A DNA stretch of 64,000 nt from HXMU1420-2 sp040830545 (lineage in GTDB: Bacteria > Pseudomonadota > Alphaproteobacteria > Rhodobacterales > Rhodobacteraceae), in the NCBI GenBank assembly GCA_040830545.1, contig JBFOMB010000047.1:28088-92087 (forward strand). Direction: 5' to 3'. Below the pieces are notes generated by a model that did not search any database, was not told the origin of the DNA, and was given only the letters and a program-made list of their open reading frames with translations. The number at the start of each line of letters is the position of its first letter. The stretch's first letter is position 1. Shown in pieces: positions 41,821 to 50,277 of the stretch. Position numbers and translations under genes: made by a program.

Positions 41821-42930
41821 ATGGCAACTGGATTTTTCTGGGACGAGCGGTGTTTTTGGCATGCAGGTGGCAACTATGCGTTCACCTTGCCCATTGGAGG
41901 GTTGGTGCAGCCGCTGGCGGCCGGCGGGCTGCCAGAGAACCCGGAAACCAAGCGCCGGCTGACCAATCTGATGCAGGTCACGGGGCTCATTGGTGAACTT
42001 GATGCTGGCTCAGCACCTGAAGCCACCTGGGAAGACCTGGCGCGCGTGCATCCGGCAAGCTACCTCAAAGAATTCAAAACCCTGTCGGATGCAGGCGGCG
42101 GGGAACTGGGCCAGCGCACCCCATTTGCCACGGGTGGTTTCGAAATCGCAGCGCTCTCTACGGGTCTGTCTGTTGCTGCCGTTGAGGCGGTCGTGACTGG
42201 CAAACAGGAAAACGCCTATGCCCTGTCGCGTCCGCCAGGTCATCACTGTCTGCCGGATTTTCCTAACGGGTTCTGCCTGCTGGCCAACATCGCGGTTGCC
42301 GTGGAAACCGCTCGTGCGCGTCATGGGCTGGGCAAGGTCGCTGTACTGGATTGGGATGTGCACCACGGTAACGGAACCGAGGCGATCTATTACAACCGCT
42401 CTGACACCCTAACCATCAGCCTGCATCAGGAGGGTAACTATCCGCTGGACTCCGGCTACATCACCGACCGTGGCGAAGGTGCAGGGCAGGGGTTTAACAT
42501 GAACGTCCCCTTACCTGCTGGGGCGGGACACACGGCCTATCTGGCCTGTATCGACGAAATCGTGCGTCCGGCGCTGGAACGGTTTCAGCCTGACCTGATC
42601 GTGGTGGCCTGTGGCTATGACGCGGCGGCCACCGACCCGTTGGCGCGGATGCTGGCAACGGCCGACACATTCCGCCAAATGACACTACGGATGAAGGCGC
42701 TGGCTGCGGACCTGTGCGGTGGACGGCTCGTTCTGGCGCACGAAGGTGGTTACTCCGAGGTATATGTACCGTTTTGCGGTCACGCGACACTCGAAGCGCT
42801 GTCGGGCAGTTCGATTGTTGCGCCCGACCCGCTGGGCGAGGCATTGAAAATCCGCCAACCATCGGCGCGTTTCGATGTCTTCCTGCGCGAAACCGTGCGC
42901 GACATCGCGGCGGAGCTCCTGTCAAACTGA
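41821..42930 (+). CDS. Class II histone-deacetylase-like amidohydrolase
   Basis: Zinc amidohydrolase of 369 residues in the arginase/deacetylase superfamily. The active-site segment RPPGHHCLPDFPNGFC supplies the paired histidines. VLDWDVHHGNGTEAIYY supplies the zinc-binding Asp and His, and a further Asp is in ACGYDAAATDPLARM. Bacterial members remove acetyl groups from polyamines or other small amides rather than histones. The ATG has AGGAGG before it. No acetyltransferase is adjacent. Confidence 0.93.
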   Translation: MATGFFWDERCFWHAGGNYAFTLPIGGLVQPLAAGGLPENPETKRRLTNLMQVTGLIGELDAGSAPEATWEDLARVHPASYLKEFKTLSDAGGGELGQRTPFATGGFEIAALSTGLSVAAVEAVVTGKQENAYALSRPPGHHCLPDFPNGFCLLANIAVAVETARARHGLGKVAVLDWDVHHGNGTEAIYYNRSDTLTISLHQEGNYPLDSGYITDRGEGAGQGFNMNVPLPAGAGHTAYLACIDEIVRPALERFQPDLIVVACGYDAAATDPLARMLATADTFRQMTLRMKALAADLCGGRLVLAHEGGYSEVYVPFCGHATLEALSGSSIVAPDPLGEALKIRQPSARFDVFLRETVRDIAAELLSN

Positions 42931-42935
42931 CCGGA

Positions 42936-43172
42936 TCAGAGCGGCCCGTCCCCACCGCGTGGCCCGCGATAATAGGCCTTGCGCGCCTGCCGCTCGGCCT
43001 CAGTCCGGCCCGGCGGCGGGCCGCCGCCAAACCCACTGGTGTAGCCATAAGACGCGCTGGTCGAAATCCCGACCGAACCCGAGCCACCGACGCGAATATC
43101 CGTACCGGTGATCGGATCACATGCGGCCAACGACAATGTTGCAGCCGGAAGGAACCAGAATAGGCGGGGCAT
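42936..43172 (-). CDS. Small lipoprotein
   Basis: A 78-residue predicted lipoprotein. The signal peptide ends in lipobox LAAC (Cys18). The mature part is Gly/Ser/Tyr-rich (SASYGYTSGFGGG) and ends in basic, probably unstructured sequence. Family not recognised. It is convergent with the deacetylase gene and followed by a 208-base gap in which no signal was found. Confidence 0.6.
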   Translation of the reverse strand: MPRLFWFLPAATLSLAACDPITGTDIRVGGSGSVGISTSASYGYTSGFGGGPPPGRTEAERQARKAYYRGPRGGDGPL

Positions 43173-43380
43173 GGCACGACCTCGGTAGCTGTTGTTTCTT
43201 CTTCCAACCTAAGGCCTGTGGCCCAGGATTCCCAGACACGACCCTGCGACGTGATCTTCTATCTTAGGGTGCCATCAGGTTTTGGTGCTCGCTGTAACCC
43301 TCGGAAATTTGAAAAAATTTGACCTTGAAACTTTGGGGACGTGATCAGAGATAGAGCGGAAACAACCAGACAGGTGGTCC

Positions 43381-43959
43381 ATGCCCGCACCCAACCCCGC
43401 CGCGCTAGAATTTCTGCTGACGCGGCGTTCGCGCCCAGCCAAGACGCTGACAGGACCGGTGCCGGATCGCGCAACGCTCACAACCATCCTGACCGCCGCC
43501 GCCCGCAGCCCGGACCATGGCAAGCTGGAGCCGTTCCGATTTATCGTGATCGAAAAACCTGCCCTGAACCGCCTGGCAAATTTGGCCGAGGCGCAGGGCA
43601 GGGTGTTGGGCAAATCGGACGAGGACATTGCCAAGGGTCGCAGTCAGTTTGATCTTGGCCACCTTGCCGTGGCGGTGGTGGAGGTGCAAAAACCGTCCGA
43701 GAAAATCCCGGCCATTGAACAGACCTATTCCGCCGGTGCAGTTTGCCTTGCGCTGCTGAACGCCGCGCTTGCTTCGGGCTGGGGTGCCAACTGGCTGTCC
43801 GGCTGGGTCAGTCATGACCGTGATTTCTGCAAGTCTGCCTTTGACCTCGCCGACAACGAGCGGGTCGCTGGCCTGATCTACCTCGGAACGGAAACCTCCA
43901 CACCACCCGACCGCCCCCGCCCGGACCTGAACGCAATTACGCGCTGGATGTCCGAATGA
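43381..43959 (+). CDS. Nitroreductase-family protein (YdjA-like)
   Basis: FMN-dependent NAD(P)H oxidoreductase of 192 residues. The FMN-contact start FLLTRRSRP and the AARSPDHGKLEPFRF segment are typical of the minimal YdjA-like subgroup. NWLSGWVSHD and IYLGTETSTPPDRPRPD close the fold. Physiological substrate unknown. The stop overlaps the start of the EI24 gene by four bases. Confidence 0.9.
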   Translation: MPAPNPAALEFLLTRRSRPAKTLTGPVPDRATLTTILTAAARSPDHGKLEPFRFIVIEKPALNRLANLAEAQGRVLGKSDEDIAKGRSQFDLGHLAVAVVEVQKPSEKIPAIEQTYSAGAVCLALLNAALASGWGANWLSGWVSHDRDFCKSAFDLADNERVAGLIYLGTETSTPPDRPRPDLNAITRWMSE

Positions 43960-44648
43960 TCTTCTCCTCCTTTGCGATGGCGCTGGGCCAGATCGGCGAC
44001 CCGCGCTTTCGCCGGGTGCTGGGGCTGGGCATCGTCCTGACCATTGCACTTCTGGTCGCGGCCTATGCCGGGTTCCTATGGATCCTCGACGCCTGGCTTG
44101 GCGAATCCATCACGCTTCCTGGTGGGCGAGAGATCTTGTGGCTTGATGACCTCCTGACCTTCTCGTCGATATTCCTGATGCTGGCGCTCTCGATCTTCCT
44201 CATGGTGCCAGTGGCCTCAGCCATCACATCCATGTTCCTGGACGAGGTCGCCCAGGCGGTCGAGGATCGCCACTACCCCACGCTTCCCCCCGTGCCAGGT
44301 GTTCCATTCTACGAAGCCTTCCGCGATACGATCAACTTCCTCGGCGTGATCATCGCCGCCAATATCCTGGCGCTCATCGTCTACGCCCTGTTGCCTTTTG
44401 CCGCGATCTTCATCTTCTGGGCGCTCAACGGTTACCTGCTGGGCCGCGAATACTTCATGCTGGCCGCGATGCGCCGGATCGGACGCGACGCGGCCAAGGC
44501 GCTCCGCCGCAAACATGCGGGCACGATCTGGCTGGCAGGTACATTCATGGCTATGCCGCTCTCCATCCCGCTGATCAACCTCGTGATCCCGATCCTCGGC
44601 GCGGCCACGTTCACCCACATTTTCCACGCCCTGAACAACAGGCGCTGA
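43956..44648 (+). CDS. EI24-domain membrane protein (CysZ-like)
   Basis: A 230-residue protein with four to five membrane helices. The fold and the sequence LFLMVPVASAITSMFLDEVAQAVE-like region fit the EI24/CysZ group. CysZ moves sulphate into cells, but no cys genes are near, so sulphate transport is only a possibility. Translationally coupled to the nitroreductase gene. Confidence 0.8.
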   Translation: MIFSSFAMALGQIGDPRFRRVLGLGIVLTIALLVAAYAGFLWILDAWLGESITLPGGREILWLDDLLTFSSIFLMLALSIFLMVPVASAITSMFLDEVAQAVEDRHYPTLPPVPGVPFYEAFRDTINFLGVIIAANILALIVYALLPFAAIFIFWALNGYLLGREYFMLAAMRRIGRDAAKALRRKHAGTIWLAGTFMAMPLSIPLINLVIPILGAATFTHIFHALNNRR

Positions 44649-44654
44649 CCTTCC

Positions 44655-44712
44655 CCTTCATTGTTCCCAAAATACTCCGGGGGAGTCCCGCGAGGACGGG
44701 GGCAGCGCCCCC
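44655..44712 (-). repeat. Dispersed 3'-end hairpin repeat, copy 2
   Basis: On the minus strand this reads GGGGGCGCTGCCCCC, then GTCC/GGAC hairpin arms, then CCCCCGGAGTATTTTGGGAACAATGAAGG after a few bases. It matches copy 1 at almost every position over about 55 bases. It lies between convergent genes, 3' of the aldo/keto reductase gene in that gene's orientation. Confidence 0.75.
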
Positions 44713-44755
44713 ATCTCACTGGCGTCAATTCACATGTCTCGCGTAAAGCAAAAGC

Positions 44756-45802
44756 TCAGTACGGCATTGGATGCGTCCGATGCGCTTGCGCGATCTCGGC
44801 CAACACAGCCTCTGACAAAGTCACATCCGCTGCGCCCAGTGCTGTCTCCAACTGCGCCTGCGTTGCCGCACCAAAGATCGCAGAGGCCATGAACGGCCGC
44901 GTCCCGCACCAGGCCAGCGCCATGTGCACGGGATGTAGCCCATGCCTCTGAGCAATCGCCAGATAGGCATCGACTGCCCCCTGAACGCGTGTCGTAAACC
45001 GCCCCGACAGTTCCGGACCAATCGACCGGCGACTGCCCTCGGGCACGTTGCCGTACTGATACTTCCCTGTCAGCAGCCCCACGGCCAGCGGCGAAAACGC
45101 CAGCAGCCCGACATCCTCGTGGTGGCTCAGTTCCGCGAGGTCCGTGTCGTATAGCCGACACAGCAGAGAGTATTCATTCTGAATGCTCTGCACGCGCGGC
45201 CAGTTGCGTTCTTCTGCCAGCCGCAACCACCGCATCGTCCCCCAGGCGGTTTCGTTGGACAGTCCAACATGACGGATTGTGCCCCGCTTCACCTCACGGT
45301 CCAGCGCTTCCAGCGTCTCAGCCATATTATCGAGCACGGCTTCAGTGTCCTGCCCCGTCGGGTCGTAGTCCCAGTTTCGCCGGAAGCTATAGGTACCCCG
45401 GTTGGGCCAATGTAGCTGATAGAGGTCGATGTAATCCGTTTGCAAGCGCTTCAATGACGCCTCGACGGCGACCGGAACGGTGGCCGCACTGCTGGGTGCA
45501 CCCTCGCGGATTGCGCTCTGCCCCGCGCCGCTGATTTTGGTGGCCAGCAGGTAGTCTCCCCGCCGCGCGGGATTAGCGGCGTTCCATGTGCCCAGGATCT
45601 CCTCGGTCCGCCCCATGGTTTCCGGGGCCAGTGGGGTGGTCGGGTACATTTCGGCCGTGTCGATGATGTTCACGCCCGCGGCCAGCGCCGTATCGATCTG
45701 CTGATGGGCGTCAGCCTCGCCCGTCTGCGTACCCCAGGTCATCGTGCCCAGGCACAGTTCGCTGACCATCAGGCCGGTGCGGCCAAGGGAGTTCATTTTC
45801 AT
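44756..45802 (-). CDS. Aldo/keto reductase
   Basis: NADPH-dependent TIM-barrel oxidoreductase of 348 residues, Tas-like. The catalytic Asp/Tyr/Lys/His are in NIIDTAEMYP, LATKISG and YQLHWPNR. The C-terminal SPLAVGLLTGKY and GAATQAQLE segments contact the cofactor. The natural substrate is unknown. Start overlaps the stop of the acetyltransferase gene by four bases, so the two form an operon. Confidence 0.94.
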   Translation of the reverse strand: MKMNSLGRTGLMVSELCLGTMTWGTQTGEADAHQQIDTALAAGVNIIDTAEMYPTTPLAPETMGRTEEILGTWNAANPARRGDYLLATKISGAGQSAIREGAPSSAATVPVAVEASLKRLQTDYIDLYQLHWPNRGTYSFRRNWDYDPTGQDTEAVLDNMAETLEALDREVKRGTIRHVGLSNETAWGTMRWLRLAEERNWPRVQSIQNEYSLLCRLYDTDLAELSHHEDVGLLAFSPLAVGLLTGKYQYGNVPEGSRRSIGPELSGRFTTRVQGAVDAYLAIAQRHGLHPVHMALAWCGTRPFMASAIFGAATQAQLETALGAADVTLSEAVLAEIAQAHRTHPMPY

Positions 45803-46254
45803 GCGTTGTCCTTCTCCGCACCCAGTTTCTTTGTCATATGGACCTTGTTGCCGGACTGCCCGGTGACCTGCCAGCCCAGATGCTCATAGAGGCGCAGGTT
45901 TTCCGGCATCTCCACATGCGTGCTGAGAATTAGGGCAGGGATGCCCCGCTGGCGGCAGGTGTCTTCAGCAGTGGTGATCAGGTGTCGTCCCACACCCAGA
46001 CCCCGCGCATCCGGGTCAACCGCGACATTGGCGAGCGTTGCGGTCTCTGTCCCAAGGATCAACACAATACCGCCCAGAATCGCCCCATCCCGCTCCGCAA
46101 CCCAGACCACGTGATCAGCGATGTCTTGTTCCAATCCGGCAGCCACGTCCGGCAAGTCGGGAATCCGAGTTTCGTAAGCCGCATAGGCCCGCGTGACACA
46201 GGCCGTCAGTGCAGGGGCGTCGTCTACGATGGCAGAGCGGATCAGGACTGACAT
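45799..46254 (-). CDS. GNAT-family N-acetyltransferase
   Basis: A 151-residue single-domain acetyltransferase. The acetyl-CoA loop motif A is seen as VDPDARGLGVGRHLI (Q/RxxGxG/A form). The C-terminal LYEHLGWQVTGQ is the usual end of the fold. Acceptor not predictable. It is the first gene of a two-gene operon with the aldo/keto reductase. Confidence 0.9.
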   Translation of the reverse strand: MSVLIRSAIVDDAPALTACVTRAYAAYETRIPDLPDVAAGLEQDIADHVVWVAERDGAILGGIVLILGTETATLANVAVDPDARGLGVGRHLITTAEDTCRQRGIPALILSTHVEMPENLRLYEHLGWQVTGQSGNKVHMTKKLGAEKDNA

Positions 46255-46309
46255 AACAGCAAGCTGTCAGAACCTTTCCCCATGTGCAATCCCGTTAAAG
46301 AATAGTTGA

Positions 46310-46324
46310 GAACAAAAGAGGAAC
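46310..46324. promoter_or_regulatory. LexA (SOS) box
   Basis: GAAC at 46310-46313 and GAAC at 46321-46324 are separated by exactly seven bases. On the other strand this is GTTC-N7-GTTC, the alphaproteobacterial LexA operator. It ends 16 bases before the ATG of the imuA-like gene, so DNA damage should induce that gene. Confidence 0.8.
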
Positions 46325-46340
46325 ATATTATCCTGCTGAC

Positions 46341-46949
46341 ATGACCCAGCCCCTCCTCACCCGCCAGGCCGAACGGGACAAACCCGCGCTACGCCCCCAT
46401 GCCGACATTCACCTGACACTGGCCCGCGTGCATGAGGCGTGCGGGCCCGCACGCCGAACCTTTGCCATGTGGCTGGCCGGACAGATGCAGGACACCGTTC
46501 TGTGGATCGCGCCTGCTTGGGAACCGGAACAATTGAACCCCGACGGGATGCTGGCCTGGGCCGATCCGGCGCGGTTCCTTTTCGTACATCCGAAACGGCC
46601 CGAGGACGTGCTGTGGTGCATGGAAGAGGCGTTGCGCTCGGGCGTGGTACCACTGGTGGTGGCGGACGTGCCGGGGCTGCCGGGGCTGACCCCGGTACGA
46701 CGTATGCATCTGGCCGCTGAAACCGGGGCGGAACTGGGCAATCCACCGTTGGGCCTGCTGCTGACCCCGGGGGAGGGCGGCGCACAGGGAATCGAAAGCC
46801 GCTGGCACATGGCCGGTGCGCATCAGGACCGCGCCCGCCGCTGGCGACTGGAACGCCGCCGCGCCCGCACCCAGCCAGTGAAGGCGTGGATTGCGGAACA
46901 GACCGGCGCGCGCCAGCCCCTGTCGTTAGCACCCACACCTGCCCTGTAG
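46341..46949 (+). CDS. imuA: ImuA-like SOS mutagenesis protein
   Basis: A 202-residue protein resembling ImuA, a RecA-fold relative used with ImuB and DnaE2 in damage-induced mutagenesis. Recognisable parts are LWIAPAWEPEQLNPDGM, the FLFVHPKRPEDVLWCMEEALRSG-type segment and PLGLLLTPGEGG near the end. A full LexA box lies just upstream, which supports the role. The usual imuB and dnaE2 neighbours are not next to it; an MFS transporter gene follows instead. A strong hairpin starts right after its stop. Confidence 0.8.
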   Translation: MTQPLLTRQAERDKPALRPHADIHLTLARVHEACGPARRTFAMWLAGQMQDTVLWIAPAWEPEQLNPDGMLAWADPARFLFVHPKRPEDVLWCMEEALRSGVVPLVVADVPGLPGLTPVRRMHLAAETGAELGNPPLGLLLTPGEGGAQGIESRWHMAGAHQDRARRWRLERRRARTQPVKAWIAEQTGARQPLSLAPTPAL

Positions 46950-46950
46950 C

Positions 46951-46978
46951 GCCCAAGCCGTTTCCAAACGGCTTGGGC
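46951..46978 (+). terminator. Perfect 13-bp hairpin after imuA
   Basis: GCCCAAGCCGTTT and AAACGGCTTGGGC form a perfect 13-bp stem with a two-base loop, starting two bases after the stop codon. No T-run follows, so it is not a classical intrinsic terminator. It may still end or protect the transcript, or be a copy of a mobile palindromic unit. Confidence 0.6.
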
Positions 46979-47067
46979 TCTCGCGGCGGCGTCTGGGGCA
47001 AAAAACGACCGCGCGTGGTCGAATATCAACCAGACATTGCGATGTCCTCCGCTAGCCTGCCTTCACC

Positions 47068-48297
47068 ATGCGTATGATGATTTCTTTCGCGGCCCTGTTC
47101 CTGTCCGTCCTGCTGTTGCAACTGTCCTCCGGTGGCGTAGGTCCACTTGACGCGCTGTCCGGCCTGCAACTCAACTTTACCACGGACCAGATCGGTTTGT
47201 TGGGGTCGGCCCATTTCCTCGGCTTCTTCATCGGCTGCTGGTGGGCCCCGCGCCTGATGGGCTCGGTCGGCCATTCTCGCGCCTTTGCCGCATTTACCGC
47301 AACGGGGGCCATCGGCCTGCTGGCGCATATGCTGGTTGTTCACCCCTATGCCTGGGCAGGCATGCGGATCATGACCGGCCTTTGCGTGGCCGGATGTTAC
47401 ACCGTGATCGAGGCGTGGTTGCAGGCCAAGGTCACCAATGAAAGCCGGGGTCGAACCATGGGCGTCTACCGGGTCGTGGACATGAGCGGTTCGCTACTGG
47501 CCCAACTCATGATCGGCGTGTTGGAACCGGCCAGCTACATCTCCTACAACCTGCTCGCCATCCTCTGCTGCGCCGCGCTGTTACCGCTGACCTTGACCCG
47601 GGTGAAACAACCCGAAACCCCCGATGCCCCGCGCCTGCGACCCCGCCTCGCGCTGGACCGCTCCCCGCTCGCCGCTGCCGGGGTGGTGGTCGCCGCCCTG
47701 TCCGGCGCGTCCTTCCGGATGGTCGGGCCGGTCTATGGGCAAGAGGTCGGGTTGAACTCCGGTCAGATCGCATGGTTCCTCGCGGCCTTTGTCCTGGGCG
47801 GCGCAGTTGCACAATACCCGGTCGGCTGGCTCGCCGACAAATTCGACCGTCGCTGGGTTCTGATCTGGCTTTCCATCGCCGCCATCGGAAGCGCCGCACT
47901 GACTATCGGTATCCAAAACGCGGGCACCGTCGCTGTGATGTCCTGTGCGCTGATCTTCGGGCTGACAACCTTCCCGATTTACTCCGTCGCCGCCGCCCAC
48001 GCCCATGACTTCGCCACAACCGAAGAACGGGTCGAACTCTCTGCCGCGCTTATGTTTTTCTATGCGCTTGGGGCCATCGCTGCGCCCTACATCGCCTCTG
48101 TCCTGATCGACACATTCGGCCCACCCGCCATGTTTATCATGATTTCTGGCGCACATCTGATCCTTGTCCTGTTCGGCCTTCTCCGCATGCGCGCCCGCAC
48201 AACCCCAGCCGACCGCACCGCCTACACTTATTCCCCGCGCACGTCCTTCATGATTGGCCGGTTGACCAAGCAGGATCGCGACCGCAGGCGGGAGTGA
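47068..48297 (+). CDS. MFS transporter
   Basis: Major facilitator protein of 409 residues with twelve spans in two halves. The MFS loop 2-3 area is GCWWAPRLMGSVGHSRAF and the matching C-half motif GWLADKFDRRWVL. The protein resembles the YcaD-like group. Substrate unknown. The C-terminus is basic and soluble (LTKQDRDRRRE). Confidence 0.92.
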   Translation: MRMMISFAALFLSVLLLQLSSGGVGPLDALSGLQLNFTTDQIGLLGSAHFLGFFIGCWWAPRLMGSVGHSRAFAAFTATGAIGLLAHMLVVHPYAWAGMRIMTGLCVAGCYTVIEAWLQAKVTNESRGRTMGVYRVVDMSGSLLAQLMIGVLEPASYISYNLLAILCCAALLPLTLTRVKQPETPDAPRLRPRLALDRSPLAAAGVVVAALSGASFRMVGPVYGQEVGLNSGQIAWFLAAFVLGGAVAQYPVGWLADKFDRRWVLIWLSIAAIGSAALTIGIQNAGTVAVMSCALIFGLTTFPIYSVAAAHAHDFATTEERVELSAALMFFYALGAIAAPYIASVLIDTFGPPAMFIMISGAHLILVLFGLLRMRARTTPADRTAYTYSPRTSFMIGRLTKQDRDRRRE

Positions 48298-48357
48298 CTT
48301 TCCACCGCCCGCCCCCCCTGCTAAAGACGCGCCGAACCTGACGATTAAGGCGCCAAA

Positions 48358-50070
48358 ATGACCCGTCACCTCATCACCTCCGCGATTCCCTACATCAACG
48401 GGATCAAACATCTGGGCAATCTCGTGGGATCGCAGCTTCCTGCGGACCTCTATGCCAGGTACCTGCGGATGCGCGGGCACGAGGTGCTGTTTCTGTGCGC
48501 CACAGACGAACACGGCACACCCGCCGAACTGGCCGCTGCAAAGGCGGGCAAACCGGTGGATGAGTATTGCGCCGAGATGTGGGCGGTTCAGGACGAACTG
48601 GCCCGGGGCTTCCGCCTGAGCTTTGATCACTATGGCCGCTCTTCCAGCGCGCAAAACCACAAGCTGACCCAGCATTTCGCGGGTCGTCTGGCGGATGCGG
48701 GCCTGATCGAGGAAGTCACCGAAAGCCAGGTCTATTCCAAGGCTGACGGTCGCTTCCTGCCGGACCGTTATGTCGAGGGCACCTGTCCCAACTGCGGCTA
48801 TGAACGGGCCCGTGGCGATCAGTGCGAAAACTGCACAAAACAGCTCGACCCGACCGACCTGATTGACCCACGCAGCGCGATTTCCGGCTCAACCGATCTG
48901 GAGGTGCGTGAAACCAAACACCTGCATCTGCGTCAATCCGCGATGAAGGACCAGCTGGACACCTGGATCACCTCCAAAACCACATGGCCGGTGCTCACCA
49001 CCTCCATCGCCAAGAAATGGCTGCACGATGGTGATGGCCTGCAGGATCGCGGCATCACCCGCGACCTCGACTGGGGCGTGCCGGTGAAACGCGGTGACCA
49101 GGACTGGCCGGGAATGGAGGGCAAGGTCTTCTACGTTTGGTTCGATGCGCCCATCGAATACATCGCCTGCGCCCAGGAATGGGTCGATGCGGGCAAAGGC
49201 AATGATTGGGAACGCTGGTGGCGCACCGACAAAGGCGCTGATGACGTGACCTACACCCAGTTCATGGGGAAGGACAACGTGCCCTTCCACACGCTCAGCT
49301 TCCCGTCCACCATCCTCGGATCGGGCGAGCCCTGGAAACTGGTCGACTACATCAAAAGCTTCAACTACCTGAACTACGATGGCGGCCAGTTCTCCACCTC
49401 GCAGGGGCGCGGTGTGTTCATGGACCAGGCGCTCGACATTCTACCAGCCGACTACTGGCGCTGGTGGCTGCTCAGTCATGCACCGGAAAACTCCGACAGT
49501 GAATTCACCTGGGACAATTTCCAGGTGTCGGTGAACAAAGACCTCGCCGACGTTCTGGGCAATTTCGTCAGCCGCATCACCAAATTTTGCCGCTCGAAAT
49601 TCAGCGAAGCCGTACCCTCGGCGGGCAGCTACGGCCCTGCCGAAGAGGCGCTCATCGCCGATCTCACCACCAAGATCCGCGAATACGAGGCCCATATGGA
49701 CGGGATCGACGTGCGTAAAGCTGCTACGGCACTACGTGCGATCTGGGTCGCGGGCAATGAATACCTGCAATCCGTGGCCCCTTGGACTACGTTTAAAACC
49801 GACCCTGACGCGGCAGCGGCACAGGTGCGTCTGGGCCTGAACCTCATCCGACTCTATGCGGTGTTGTCCGAACCCTTCATCCCGGATGCCAGCGCCGCCA
49901 TGCTGGCTGCCATGCAGACCGAAGACCGCACGTGGCCAGATGATGTCCCAACTGCACTTGCGGCACTCGCGGGCGGACACGCGTTTACGGTGCCCGACGT
50001 GCTCTTCGCAAAAATCACAGATGAGCAACGCGAAGACTGGCAATCCCGCTTCGCCGGTACACGGGACTGA
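48358..50070 (+). CDS. metG: Methionyl-tRNA synthetase
   Basis: Charges tRNA-Met; 570 residues. The class I HIGH motif appears as KHLGNLVGS near residue 18. The zinc-binding knuckle is CPNCGYERARGDQCENC at about 142-158, and the KMSKS loop appears as FSTSQGRG near 345. It lacks the C-terminal tRNA-binding dimer domain of longer MetRS, as do many alphaproteobacterial forms. Convergent with the phosphomannomutase gene. Confidence 0.96.
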   Translation: MTRHLITSAIPYINGIKHLGNLVGSQLPADLYARYLRMRGHEVLFLCATDEHGTPAELAAAKAGKPVDEYCAEMWAVQDELARGFRLSFDHYGRSSSAQNHKLTQHFAGRLADAGLIEEVTESQVYSKADGRFLPDRYVEGTCPNCGYERARGDQCENCTKQLDPTDLIDPRSAISGSTDLEVRETKHLHLRQSAMKDQLDTWITSKTTWPVLTTSIAKKWLHDGDGLQDRGITRDLDWGVPVKRGDQDWPGMEGKVFYVWFDAPIEYIACAQEWVDAGKGNDWERWWRTDKGADDVTYTQFMGKDNVPFHTLSFPSTILGSGEPWKLVDYIKSFNYLNYDGGQFSTSQGRGVFMDQALDILPADYWRWWLLSHAPENSDSEFTWDNFQVSVNKDLADVLGNFVSRITKFCRSKFSEAVPSAGSYGPAEEALIADLTTKIREYEAHMDGIDVRKAATALRAIWVAGNEYLQSVAPWTTFKTDPDAAAAQVRLGLNLIRLYAVLSEPFIPDASAAMLAAMQTEDRTWPDDVPTALAALAGGHAFTVPDVLFAKITDEQREDWQSRFAGTRD

Positions 50071-50092
50071 CAACGGGAACCCACATTCCCAG

Positions 50093-50145
50093 TCTTCATC
50101 TTTGTCAAAGTACTCTCAGGGGGTATGGGGGATGAAATCCCCCAT
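50093..50145 (-). repeat. Dispersed 3'-end hairpin repeat, copy 4
   Basis: On the minus strand a perfect 9-bp hairpin ATGGGGGAT-TTC-ATCCCCCAT leads into CCCCCTGAGAGTACTTTG and an ATGAAGA end, the same layout as the other copies. It sits between the convergent metG and phosphomannomutase genes, 3' of the latter in its orientation. Confidence 0.65.
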
Positions 50146-50168
50146 GAGGTCTCCGACCGTTCGACGCT

Positions 50169-50191
50169 CGATCCGTCCACTGGACGGATCG
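50169..50191. repeat. 23-bp near-perfect palindrome
   Basis: CGATCCGTCCA and TGGACGGATCG are perfect 11-bp arms around a single central base. It lies in the 207-base gap between metG and the phosphomannomutase gene, beside repeat copy 4. The rest of the gap has nothing recognisable. With no loop, it is better suited to protein binding or cruciform formation than to an RNA hairpin. Confidence 0.6.
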
Positions 50192-50277
50192 CCGGGTGGA
50201 AACCGGTTCGCGCCTCACCGTGGCCTGAACGCCGACCAACCTGAGCGCCGCAAGGCGCGCCTTCAGGCGACGCCGCT

